Positions 13,901-23,109 of a stretch of 64,000 nucleotides of DNA are shown in pieces (positions within the stretch are counted from its first letter, which is position 1; each line of letters opens with the position of its first letter). The position numbers and the translations under genes are program-made. The notes beneath the pieces are model-generated. The model was not told the origin of the DNA, did no database searches, and worked only from the letters and a program-made list of their open reading frames with translations. This stretch comes from Eretmocerus hayati (Eukaryota > Arthropoda > Insecta > Hymenoptera > Aphelinidae): assembly GCA_029851415.1 (NCBI GenBank), contig CM056742.1, positions 147,503,121-147,567,120 on the forward strand, in the 5' to 3' direction.

Positions 13901-16190
13901 CTAGTCAGTCGCAGATATACAAGTATGAGTATTTTTAGCCAATCGAAAAATAGTAAAGTGCATTGAATCACACTCCTCTCGATTTATCTGTACGCGTATC
14001 GTATACGGGTGCGCCCTTCTTCAACTCTAGAACTTTCTATCTCGATTGCACGTGGGTATATTTTTTCTTCCCAAGTTGAGGTATACCTACAATGTGTTTT
14101 TTTATTCGAACATGAACATTGAATCTTTCATGCTGTTTGTGTAAAAGTGCGCGCCGCATAGTACATTTACTCGTTAATCCGGAATTTGCCAATATGGTGC
14201 GAACCCCGGTGCGAACGCATTGAAATGGTACGAGAAAAATTGTCTTGTCTGACTCGCATGAATCGATATTGTACAACCTTATCTCTTTTTGCTTGGCACA
14301 ATTGCGTAATCTACTTATCGCTGATTACCAGACTTCAAACAGTTTGGTAATCTACTGGCAATAAATTATGACCAGTTGTACGAACCTTAGTATGTTTTGT
14401 TGGGTGCATAAATATTTGATTCCACCAGAATAATAAAACCATTTCTTGATAAATTTCTTTAATTAATTGTCGGAAAGAGTGAACTCTGTCATATTTTTTT
14501 AGTGCTAGGATCTCCAGAGTTCAATTATGATGAATCGTGGGTGTTCTGATTCCAGACTAATGACGGACTTTAAAAAGATCCAAAATAATATTTGATCAAC
14601 TGAGAATCAAATTCTCGCGTGAATAATTGAAAAATCTCCATTCAAATGTGATAAGGCTCCAAAAAGAGGGAACCAGTATGAAGTTTATTCTCAATGGATT
14701 GTTGGATTTTTTCTTATCTCCAAAGGCCAATTCCCATTAAAAGGAATACCTATCTTCCTTGATGAATTTCAAGCTTTGGAGGGTTAATTAAAAGCCAACA
14801 CAAAAAGACAATTTTTTTTCATTTCCTCGTGAGGAGTAATTTTTAATATAGTATTCGGTCACCAATGCCTAAGATTAATTGATGACATCAACAATCAGCA
14901 TTTCCTTCTCAATGTTGCACGACTGTCTGTGAGATTTGTCACATTTTTCACGTCGAATGGATCTTTGATTCTCTACGTATGAAGAGATTCTATCGACGAG
15001 CATATTCTGTGACCAAAACTTCAAAACAACTTTCCTGATTTTTAAGGAATTTGGTTTGTATTAAATTAAATCCGATTTCCAACGGAAATTTCACGAATCT
15101 TTTGATTGCAAAAAAACACCCAATGAAAGTTAGTGAATTGAAAATATGGAATCGGGCCATAATCCAGCAAAAATCCCTCCAGCTCAGGAGTTCTCAGTCG
15201 ACTCATACTAAGAAAGTTTTCAGAAAACTCTGATCAGAAAGTTCGAAACACTTCATATTGATAAGCTGCAAAAGCGCTCATGAGCCCGAGACATGTATCA
15301 GAGTATCAATAAAGATTGTTGCAAACAAACAGAAAGATCCATCAAGAATGGACAATGAAAGCGGAAGGGGAAGTATGTATACAGCTCTGGCCATAACCCT
15401 TGAACGGTTAATTGTTGTGCGAGTTCAAAGTCCCGTCTAGGCCGCGTGTAACAAACTTATATCCCTCAGAGATAATCACACAAGCAAGCATCGCATGGGG
15501 TAGGCGTATGAGTAATATTCGCCTCAAACATTTGCCATGTCGCAAATATGATTACGAGCCGATGAACTCGCTCGCAAGCTCATTCTTTGAGAGCGTGTTA
15601 CAGAACTGTAAGAAGCTTGCACATACACGAAGCTCACGTGTCAGCTTCAACCCCAGACCTCTTCGTATAAGGAATGAGTTACGCCGACGCGCTTTTGAGG
15701 AGACACATAATATATAGATACGGACTGTCTTTCTCTTTCGTTCTTTTCTTCTTCCAAATTTGCATGGCTTCTCATGTTTGATGGACGACTGCAAGTCTTA
15801 TGCATTAGATTATGCATTACACCCTTTGCTGTCTCGTGGGAGTATGCAGTAGTTTCGAGAGTTGTATATGTTGTAAATTGAGATATACCGGATGATTGAA
15901 CAATAAATTGGAGAATAACGAACAGAAAGTGGGAAGAGAGGAATGATCCAGTGTATACTACAGGAACAGATTTTCGCAGGCAAATAATGCTAATGAACTC
16001 AGGAGAATCATTGATGAACTCGGGTTTGAATCTCATTACAAAGAGGAGGCGGCATTACCATCCGATCTGATCGCTACATAAACAAAGTTTAATTTGCTTT
16101 TGACCCCAACCCAATTCTTACCGTGGACACGCGTTCTTATACCCAAATCAATTTTACTTCCAGTTTGTGGAGATGGGAGATATTTCCAAA
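10990..16190. other. No gene seen; about 5 kb of non-coding DNA
   Basis: No frame here resembles a known protein. The longest, 129 codons on the minus strand at 15647-16036, overlaps competing frames on both strands and has no domain. Patches around 11.4-12.0, 13.6-14.3 and 15.3-16.0 kb look richer in CpG than their surroundings and could be regulatory, but nothing specific supports that. Confidence 0.45.
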
Positions 16191-16204
16191 GCGATCAATT
16201 CAAC

Positions 16205-16830
16205 TCGGACAAACGCGCGGGGCCCGGACGACTTCCCAGTAAGATTTTTCAAAGAGTATCTACCATCTATTACACCGATTCTCGCTCACATTTCCGACTA
16301 CTCTCTACAGTTGAGGGAATCTTCTACTCAGTGAGACATGCAATCATCAAGCAAAACCCAAAGTGCCCTGTGCCCTGCTGTGCGCAAAGAGTGTGGTGAC
16401 TGAAGACCTGTCAAGGTCATTTAGCTCAGTTGCTAAAATTCTAGAGTCCTTATGAGTTCGTTAATGCAAATGAGCTGCTTGATCCACTGCAAAAGAATAC
16501 AGCATGCACACCACGTTGATCGGAATAACAGACGACATCCGCGAGGCTATTAATCAAGGAAAGATCACATTACTGATGGCTGTTGATTTCTTGCATGCTT
16601 TTGATGATCATGTGAATATTCATCCATTCGTCGGTAAATTGAGCCGTATTGGTTATTCCAACTCTGCCTGGAACTGGGTCAATGCAGTTTCGAGTGATCG
16701 CGAACTGATGTCATATCTCCTCCTAGGCAGCATTCTGTGCTTGCCAAGACGAATTCAGGGGTCTCACAAGGGTGTAGAGCCGACCGTCCATGTTTCCCCT
16801 AACGAGGAACACCGGGTTGTGGACCACTGA
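16205..16830 (+). pseudogene. Broken non-LTR retrotransposon reverse transcriptase fragment
   Basis: This is a decayed piece of the pol protein of a LINE-type retrotransposon, the enzyme that copies element RNA into DNA at the insertion site. Across frames one can read, in order, DDFPVRFFKEYLPSITPIL near 16228-16285 (a common motif at the start of the LINE fingers), then ITDDIREAI, LLMAVDF..AFDDHVNIH and FVGKLSRIGYSNSAWNW within 16504-16680 (the region holding the first catalytic aspartate), then NSGVSQGC near 16752 (equivalent to the family's SGVPQG motif). Frameshifts and stops separate these blocks, including one just before DDFP, one near 16336 and one after SQGC. The endonuclease and the catalytic YxDD box are not present. 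The clade (Jockey, CR1, R1 or I) cannot be settled by eye. Confidence 0.8.
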
Positions 16831-17060
16831 TTTGGCTGAAACTCTGGGGATAGTTTCCATTTACCGATCCACTTTACACATTTCATTTCATTATCTTATC
16901 ATCACTCTCACACATTAAAGATATCCATCACTTTCAATCCAACATCTCATCACCTCATACATATTCACTCACCACATAAATCATTCTATCATTCTCCGCG
17001 ATCATTAAATTTCACCCTCCACACCCTCTTCAATCATATATCGTGGAAATTAGCCAGGAT
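16826..17060. repeat. Dispersed-repeat fragment joined to the dead reverse transcriptase
   Basis: The string GATTTGGCTGAAACTCTGG starts right after the reverse-transcriptase fragment and is also found near 10672. The next 180 bp are C- and A-rich with repeated CATTC/CATCA-like words and no coding frame. It could be the 3' part of the retrotransposon or a separate insertion. Confidence 0.35.
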
Positions 17061-17125
17061 AAGTTAGCCGGGGTGAATTATTCCCCCACATAGACGCTAT
17101 ATGGTGCCTTGTCCACCGAGGAAAG
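17061..17125 (+). repeat. Direct repeat, copy 1
   Basis: About 64 bp beginning AAGTTAGCCGGGGTGAATTA and ending near GGTGCCTTGTCCACCG. A second copy lies 527 bp downstream at 17588. Nothing is encoded. Confidence 0.75.
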
Positions 17126-17530
17126 CGATTTTTCAGCTTCCGGACATGTCAAGGAAACCCTTCGCGATATTTGCAGTCATTCCCGAGCGTGCACAAGATG
17201 GGAATCGCATGTTTTGTGGGTCATTCCATGACTTTCCCCACAATTCGAGGACATTAAGTCGAAATAGCACCGCAACAGGATTGTGTCCACAATGAGAATT
17301 GGTCGAATAATGTTTGAACATCAAAGAACTACCCTTTCGCAGTATTTTCAGACACTTGGGTGCATGCGCGAGTAAGAAGTTTCCACTTTTCGTCCCGAAC
17401 CATGGATTTTTTGGTGATTTCATGACATTGTACGAGTGTGAGACTATCATGAGGCCCTGTCCACGCATGAAAACGAGTAGAAATTAATATAAACGAGTTA
17501 TACATCGTATAACTACGATTTCCAATAGTT

Positions 17531-17541
17531 CCCCCCCCCCC
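17531..17541. repeat. Poly-C run of 11
   Basis: Eleven consecutive C bases between the two direct repeats. It is a mononucleotide tract prone to length change. Confidence 0.9.
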
Positions 17542-17587
17542 ACCTCTGAGCATGCGGAATCCTGTGTTGAGCTTTTTGGTCCGTGAG

Positions 17588-17651
17588 AAGTTAGCCGGGG
17601 TAAATTATTTTCCCAAATAAACGCTATTTGGTGCCTTGTCCACCGGAGAAA
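17588..17651 (+). repeat. Direct repeat, copy 2
   Basis: Begins AAGTTAGCCGGGGTAAATTA and matches 17061-17125 with about 10 differences. Both copies end in the GGTGCCTTGTCCACCG block. They could be the ends of one element or two insertions of the same family. Confidence 0.75.
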
Positions 17652-17659
17652 CCCATTTG

Positions 17660-19954
17660 TAAGCTTCCCTATTTTTTACGCCTATTTTTTTGATAAATTT
17701 TTGCACTAAAATAGAGCAAGATGAAACGAAACAGGTGCCAGCCTCGTGATCTCTCCATAAGAAGCCTATGCTATACAAACTTTTCTTTTCAAGGTCGTTA
17801 CTCGGACAGGAAAGAGCGTACAAGGAACCTCCAACAAAAGGGAGTTGTAGGTATTGAAACGAACTACAAGATCCCGTAAGAATTTTTGTGATCCGATCTT
17901 TCCCGTCAAAGTTGTAGGTGATCCACTGAAGAAGAACATTTTTAGATTTTCAATGCCGATTACGGGCACTCAAAAAGCACTTGAAGAATGTTTAAAACAC
18001 ATGAACCGATAGAGTTTTTTGTGATCTTCAAGATCCTTCTTTCAAAATTTTTATACGATGAAGGGGTTCGAAGTTATCATGGTTTCAGTGAGACCATACT
18101 AGATCCATTAATTTTGGAAGGTACTGTATGTGATAAAAAATCATAATAAATTCACCAAAAGTCATTCTGGTAACTATTTCTATCCAAATATTCTTGGCTT
18201 TCATTGCAAAGGATATATTGACCGTCTTTCCGATTCTCTAATTCACACGAACTCCTTGCATGGGAATTCCATTCGCTGTTAATTCAAGGATACTCAGTTT
18301 ATATTGATTGCATGGAGCGAAAAAATTATAGAACCCCATGAAGATTAGTCAAAACGATATCAAGTTATACAGAAAAAAGCACAAGGTAGTGATAAGAGAA
18401 ACTAAAAAAATTTATGTCTAAAAATGTCTACGACCGGAATAAATCGATGAATATAGCGTCTACATATGGAGGGAACGCGGCCTCTTCTTCGAAGAGGTTG
18501 AATAATGCCTCGAAATTTCAAAAAGATCTATGCAAGCGTCTATGAATTTCCGGGTCACATTGAAAGAGAAATGAAAAAATTGCTTGACCTTGAGCGTAAG
18601 TTTTGAGATGGAAGAACATTCGCAATCAAATTTCGTTTGGATCTAGAGCATTTTGACAAACATGGTTTGAAAATTTTGTTGGATTTTATTAACTAAGTTT
18701 GACGCGGAAAAGTGAGTATTGTGTATGGATCTAGCAATGAAATGAGCTCATTACTACTCGATTCGGAACAACCGCTCAGAGTTGCATGGATATTTGAACT
18801 CGGATTTGAAGAGGAGTTCAGAAAATATCACATGACGCACATTTTGCATAGGTATGTTTCAACATTTGCAAAACGTGATAACCTTCGTGTAAGAAATTGA
18901 AACGTTCAATAGTTCTTCGCTGAAGAGATGAAATGTCCTAGTCTTTGTACAGAGGTTCAAATGTCGACTCTTTTTTGTAAGAACAGACGATACAGTCACA
19001 TGCATATACGGATAGACAATGTGTACTCTGAAATAACCGTCAGAAAGTGTCGTATGTACATTCCAAGCGGAATATATGGACTGTATAGGTGCACCATTTG
19101 AGAGGTCTTGGGAAAAATATTAGATGGATTGACTTTCAATCGGGTAAAGCTCGGACTACAGGGTGAGAAATGGAAAATTTGCAAAATCTTCAAGAGTAAT
19201 GCTTTTGTGAAACATTCGTAAGTGTCAAGTATTTTCATGTAGATATCGACCGATGCTCGATCAATTCTACGGTCACGACAAATTTACCGCAAAACGAGTC
19301 TCTATATACGGAACTACGCGTAGGACACCAACAAGTAGTCAACAGCGTTTCTGGTCATTTCCGATATACCGGGAGTCCGTGGCACAAATTCTCCGATCAC
19401 ACAATTACAGGCGCGAAAACTTCAAACAAAAAAGCTTCTCTTGCGGAAGCGCCAATGCCATCAGTGTGTACATCAGGTTGCGCAGCTTCTTCAACGAGTC
19501 TAATAACGGGACGATCAAATGATCCTCCTATACTATACTATACTAGATATAGTAGGCAATGTGTACCAGAACAGGACACACGAGACATTCTATCGTTATA
19601 AACCATCAAACTCTGCAAGCACACGTGGAGCCGCTGCCTACTTCCGAGAGTCTGCATCACGTCGCGCAATGCCTCTTTTAGATTCCAGGCTATATACTTA
19701 GATAACGGATAGACAGTGATGAGTATTATATACACATGCGTTGCTTCTGATGATGTCGGAGGGAACAAAAACAGACTCACGTGCAGCCGCACGTACTGGT
19801 GGATGTAAGTTTTGCAAAGGTTTTAATTGAAGTTGGCCTGACTTGGTACCTATTGGTGCGCATCGTCACGGGGCCAGGAAGCTCTTCGACGCGTGGAAGC
19901 ATCATTCAATTGACCAAAGTGGAACGGCAACATTCGATTCGCCGGTACACAGGA
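17660..19954. other. No gene seen
   Basis: Frames here are 60-89 codons and unrecognised. Around 17870-17960 the words CTACAAGATCCCGTAAG and GAAGAAC...TTTTTAGATTTTC loosely recall the right arm of the foldback element at 60 kb, too weakly to call. Confidence 0.45.
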
Positions 19955-19963
19955 GCTCGATTC
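19955..19963 (+). repeat. Left target-site duplication of the MULE
   Basis: GCTCGATTC directly precedes the element and is repeated exactly after its right end at 22135-22143. Nine base pairs is the usual duplication length for Mutator-like elements. Confidence 0.95.
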
Positions 19964-20107
19964 GGTTGGGGTACGTTTTTTCTAATCCTTTTTTTCTAAT
20001 CCTCTTTTTCTAAAAACTCAATTTTCTAAAAGTATTATTTTCTAAACCCTCTTTTTCTAAAATCACTTTTTCTAAGTCCGTTTTTTCTAATAAAAAAATT
20101 TCCTAAG
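19964..20107 (+). repeat. MULE left terminal inverted repeat with nine phased boxes
   Basis: CTAA cores of the TTTTCTAA box start at 19982, 19996, 20010, 20026, 20042, 20057, 20072, 20087 and 20103, so steps are 14-16 bp. The first base of the element (19964) is an extra G compared with the right end. The last box is slightly degenerate (TTTCCTAA). Regular spacing of T-rich boxes suggests repeated binding sites for transposase; that role is inferred. Confidence 0.9.
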
Positions 20108-20298
20108 AATATGTTCCTTTAGTCTTTAAAAAGGTAAACAAAAACCCAAATGAGTCCTCGTGACGCCAACTTCAGTCAGTATCTCATCATTGTTTTGGCC
20201 GATCTAAATTTCTGAGGTTATCAATTTTGAATCGAAATTTCCATCATCAAAATTAATAAAGTAAAAAAAATTGTAAAACTATCTAAACTACAAAAAAA

Positions 20299-21894
20299 AT
20301 GGAGGCTCGTTTGGTGTTGGCACGAAAAAATAATTTGCTCGACGTAAATGGATTTCTATACTACTTCGTAAGCGCGCACGAAAGTAGCGGCCACAGTTAT
20401 TGGAAGTGCAAGAAATTCAAATCATGTCCGGCTCGAGCGATCACGAAAACTGAAGGGGGAAACATTATAGCATTACAAGGTCCGGAAGATACTGAATTTC
20501 ATCAAAAATCTGAGCATTCTCATGCACCCGATCGAGAGGAGGTAGGAGCGGCAAAAGTTTTGGAGCGAATCAAAAGGCACGCTCGTGAACACCCTGAAGC
20601 ACCTCCTGTTCAAGTCATCCGATCAGAACTCCAAGGTGTAGCCTCAGGTAAATATCGCATTGAGTGCCTAATCTGCGCGATAGCGAAACGGTGTTTTGAT
20701 GTTCGATGAAACGTTGTAGGCGTTTTGGCACGTTTGCCTGACCGACCAAATCTCGGCAAAGTTGTTGGCCGAGCACGTAGAAGAGGTTTGCCATCGAATC
20801 CTCAGCGACTTGAAGATCTTGGTGAACTACCTGATTCGTTCAAACAAACACTCGTGGGCGATCGATTTTAATTGTACGACTCGCTCACAGAAATGGACGA
20901 AGATGGAGATGAGGATGATGGTCAAGATTACGATCGAATTCTTATTTTCTGTGCAACAAACGATTTGAAGAGACTTTACCGATCAACAATATGGTTTGTT
21001 GATGGTACTTTCAAGGCCTCTCCAACTATATTCCTTCAGTTATTCGCCATAATGGGCTCAGTCACTCAACCAAATGGTCAGGGGTCAGCTTTGCCGTACG
21101 TTTACGCGTTGCTCCCTAATAAACAACAAACGTCGTACGACAAAGTATTTCAAGTACTGTCGTCAAAAGCTCGAGAACTCAATATTCCAATGAATCCGCC
21201 CCTGATCGTGATGAGTGACTTTGAAACAGCAGTTTTGAATGCCGTCCAAGCAATTTTTGGTGACGATATGGTTCGATGCTGCTTCTTTCATTTCTGTCAA
21301 AATATATATCGCCATATTCAAGCACAGGGCTTACAGGCAAGGTACAACGACCCTAATGATCGAGAGATCAGGAACTCCGCACATATGCTCACTGCTCTCG
21401 CGTTTGTGACCGTAGATCATGTGGAGGAGCACTTTGATACTCTGGTTGAGTCTGACCTCTTCCCTGAGGAGATGACGGAGATTGCCGATTACATAGAAGA
21501 TACCTATATCAGAGGAAGACCTGCCAGAGGTAGGCGAAGAGCAGTCCTCCCTCGATATCCTCCGAGAGTGTGGAATCAATATCAATCAGTCATTGATCAT
21601 ACAGCCCGGACCAATAATATCTCTGAGGGTTGGCACAACCGATTGAATCTCATTATGGGGAAAAGACATCCCAGTTTGTATGCTTTTATCAAAGAAATTC
21701 AGAAGGAGCAAGCTGACACGGAGGTGATGTTAGCACAGCTTGATTTAGGCCAAAGAATCAAAGATTATAAGGAGCCTGACCAGTTACGAGCTGAAGAAAG
21801 AATATCCAACATCGTTTCCCAGTATCAAGATTATTGCGATAGAGGCGAAATCCTCCAGTACTTGCGAAATATTGCACATAATATCACAATGTGA
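20299..21894 (+). pseudogene. MULE transposase with FLYWCH zinc finger; one intron, one nonsense codon
   Basis: This is the transposase that would cut and join the element ends in the nucleus. The ATG at 20299 sits after an A-rich run. Exon 1 (20299-20647) encodes a FLYWCH-type zinc finger: FLYY at residues 19-22, YWKC with C37, CPAR with C43, and HSH at 73-75. Exon 2 (20720-21894) encodes the MULE DDE core: WFVDGTFK with the first Asp at 21001, VMSDFE with the second Asp at 21217, the RCCFFHFCQN Cys/His motif near 21284-21313, and NNISEGWHNRL with the catalytic Glu at 21625. All three acidic residues are intact. Splicing a 72-nt intron removes a TGA at 20707-20709 and joins two blocks that continue the family's usual sequence. 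The remaining defect is TAA at 20869-20871, codon 167 of a predicted 507-residue product, in a spot where relatives usually have a hydrophobic residue. The stop codon is at 21892-21894. Confidence 0.92.
20648..20719 (+). other. Predicted 72-nt intron in the transposase gene
   Basis: The donor CAG|GTAAAT and acceptor TTGTAG|G fit splice consensus. The intron is a multiple of three long, so the flanking exons share a frame. The intervening translation contains a stop and about 20 residues that break the family alignment. Removing it gives VASG followed by VLARLPDRPN, which reads as continuous MULE protein. Confidence 0.8.
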
Positions 21895-21908
21895 TCATCT
21901 ACTCTTAG

Positions 21909-21914
21909 AATAAA
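21909..21914 (+). promoter_or_regulatory. Polyadenylation signal AATAAA
   Basis: A canonical AATAAA lies 15 bases after the transposase stop codon and before the right inverted repeat, in the sense orientation. Confidence 0.65.
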
Positions 21915-21989
21915 TTGAATCGATAACCTCTATCTTGGCTCCAATAGTTCTCTTGGCTTCCTTTGCAACAAAATGACTACTAGAAGAAC

Positions 21990-22134
21990 ATGATTAGAAA
22001 AATCGGATTTAGAAAAAACGGACTTAGAAAAAGCGATTTTAGAAAAAAAAGGTTTAGAAAAAAATACTTTTAGAAAATTGAGATTTTAGAAAAAACGGAT
22101 TAGAAAAAAAGGATTAGAAAAAACGTACCCCAAC
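21990..22134 (-). repeat. MULE right terminal inverted repeat with nine phased boxes
   Basis: TTAG cores (reverse of CTAA) start at 21994, 22009, 22024, 22039, 22054, 22070, 22086, 22100 and 22114. The steps, read from the end inward, are 14, 14, 16, 16, 15, 15, 15, 15, an almost exact mirror of the left arm. Confidence 0.9.
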
Positions 22135-22143
22135 GCTCGATTC
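22135..22143 (+). repeat. Right target-site duplication of the MULE
   Basis: GCTCGATTC, identical to 19955-19963. Confidence 0.95.
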
Positions 22144-22326
22144 TAATACTGCTTATAGTGTCGAAAACATCGTTCTTCGACGTCTGGATGTGAAAGAAAT
22201 CGAGGCGAGAGCTTTAAGGTAGAATATGGATATCGAAAGCTAGGAGAATTTATATGGAAATTATTGATAGTAGGAGATATTTACATTGTCGGGACAGAAA
22301 ACAGGAAAAATTTTGCCATCGATCAA

Positions 22327-23109
22327 CATATCGACGCCTCTTACGAAGATTAACATCTCTCTTCTTGTGACTGACGAAGATTAAAGTTTATTCGTTGTGA
22401 ACACGAAGATGAACGGATTCTCCTTGGATCCACGAAAACTAACACTTACTCCTTAGGGGCACGAAGATTAACGCATTCTCGTCAAGTCCACGAAGACTAA
22501 CACTTACTCTTTAGGGGCACGAAGACTAACACTTACTGCTCAACGGCCCATGAAACTGGCACTTACTCCTGAACGGTATGAAGACTATAACACACTTGCT
22601 CACGTTCTCGTTCAAAGGGACGGAGACATAGTATTTCGTCTTGGGGCCACGAAAAAAACATATTCTCTTTAGCGGCACGAAAATTAACGCATCCGTAGAC
22701 TTCATTCATGGAGGGACGGAGCTGTAAGTATTTCGTTCGAGACGAAGTACTTATGATCTCCGTGCCTTCAAGAATGAAGTCTACGAATGTGTTAATTTTC
22801 GTGCCGCTAAGGAGAATGTGTTATTTTCGTGGCCTTAAGACGGAATACTTATAGTCTTCGTCCCTTCAAGAAGAAAATGCGCGAATGTGTCGATCTTCGT
22901 GCAGTTTGAGGAGTAAGTGTTACTCTTCGAGGTCTTAAGCAGTGAGAGATAATCTTCATGGCGCTGAGGCGTAAGTGTTGTTCTTCGTGGCGTACATACT
23001 AAGTGTTAATCTTCGTGGCCGTAACAGAGCAAATGCTAATCTTCGGCCACCGTGTTTTTCTTCGTGGGCGTTAGCGGATGTGTTAATCTTCGTAAGAGGC
23101 GTCGATATG
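22327..23109. mobile_element. 783-bp palindrome built of inverted 29-bp tandem repeats (foldback-type element)
   Basis: The outer ends CATATCGACGCCTCTTACGA and its reverse complement (23090-23109) are perfect mirrors. The centre lies near 22738 with essentially no spacer, and the central 100 bp pair closely. In the left arm the unit core CGAAG (or a one-base variant) recurs at 22344, 22373, 22404, 22433, 22462, 22491, 22520, 22551 and 22579, giving steps of 28-31 bp. A typical unit reads CGAAGATTAACACTTACTCC followed by a short G-rich end. The right arm carries the same unit inverted (CTTCG at 22856, 22895, 22925, 22954, 22983, 23011, 23041, 23060 and 23088). No coding frame exists. Drosophila FB elements are a known precedent for long arms made of short tandem repeats. 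No convincing target duplication is seen, so whether it is a mobile element is inferred. Confidence 0.85.

Larger units (their letters stand above)
19964..22134 (+). mobile_element. Complete Mutator-like (MULE) DNA transposon
   Basis: This is a 2171-bp cut-and-paste transposon with every structural part visible. A perfect 9-bp target duplication flanks it. The ends, GGTTGGGGTACG on the left and CGTACCCCAAC on the right, are inverted. Terminal inverted repeats of about 144 bp consist of nine TTTTCTAA boxes each. Between them is one plus-strand gene with FLYWCH and MULE/DDE domains, followed by an AATAAA signal. The well-preserved duplication and arms argue for a fairly recent insertion. The transposase has one in-frame TAA, so this copy is probably non-autonomous unless complemented, and an intact sister copy may exist elsewhere in the genome. 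Confidence 0.95.

Noticed and set aside
15647..16036. 129-codon minus-strand frame
   Set aside because: No recognisable motif and overlapping frames on both strands.
17870..17970. Possible relative of the 60 kb foldback element
   Set aside because: Only two or three short words match, and no inverted end could be found.
20707..20709. TGA read as a second nonsense mutation in the transposase
   Set aside because: It lies within a segment with good donor and acceptor sites whose removal restores the family sequence, so it is better explained as intronic.
22327..23109. CRISPR-like array, because of a repeat unit of about 29 bp
   Set aside because: Units are directly adjacent without spacers, diverge from each other and are arranged as a palindrome in a eukaryotic context.
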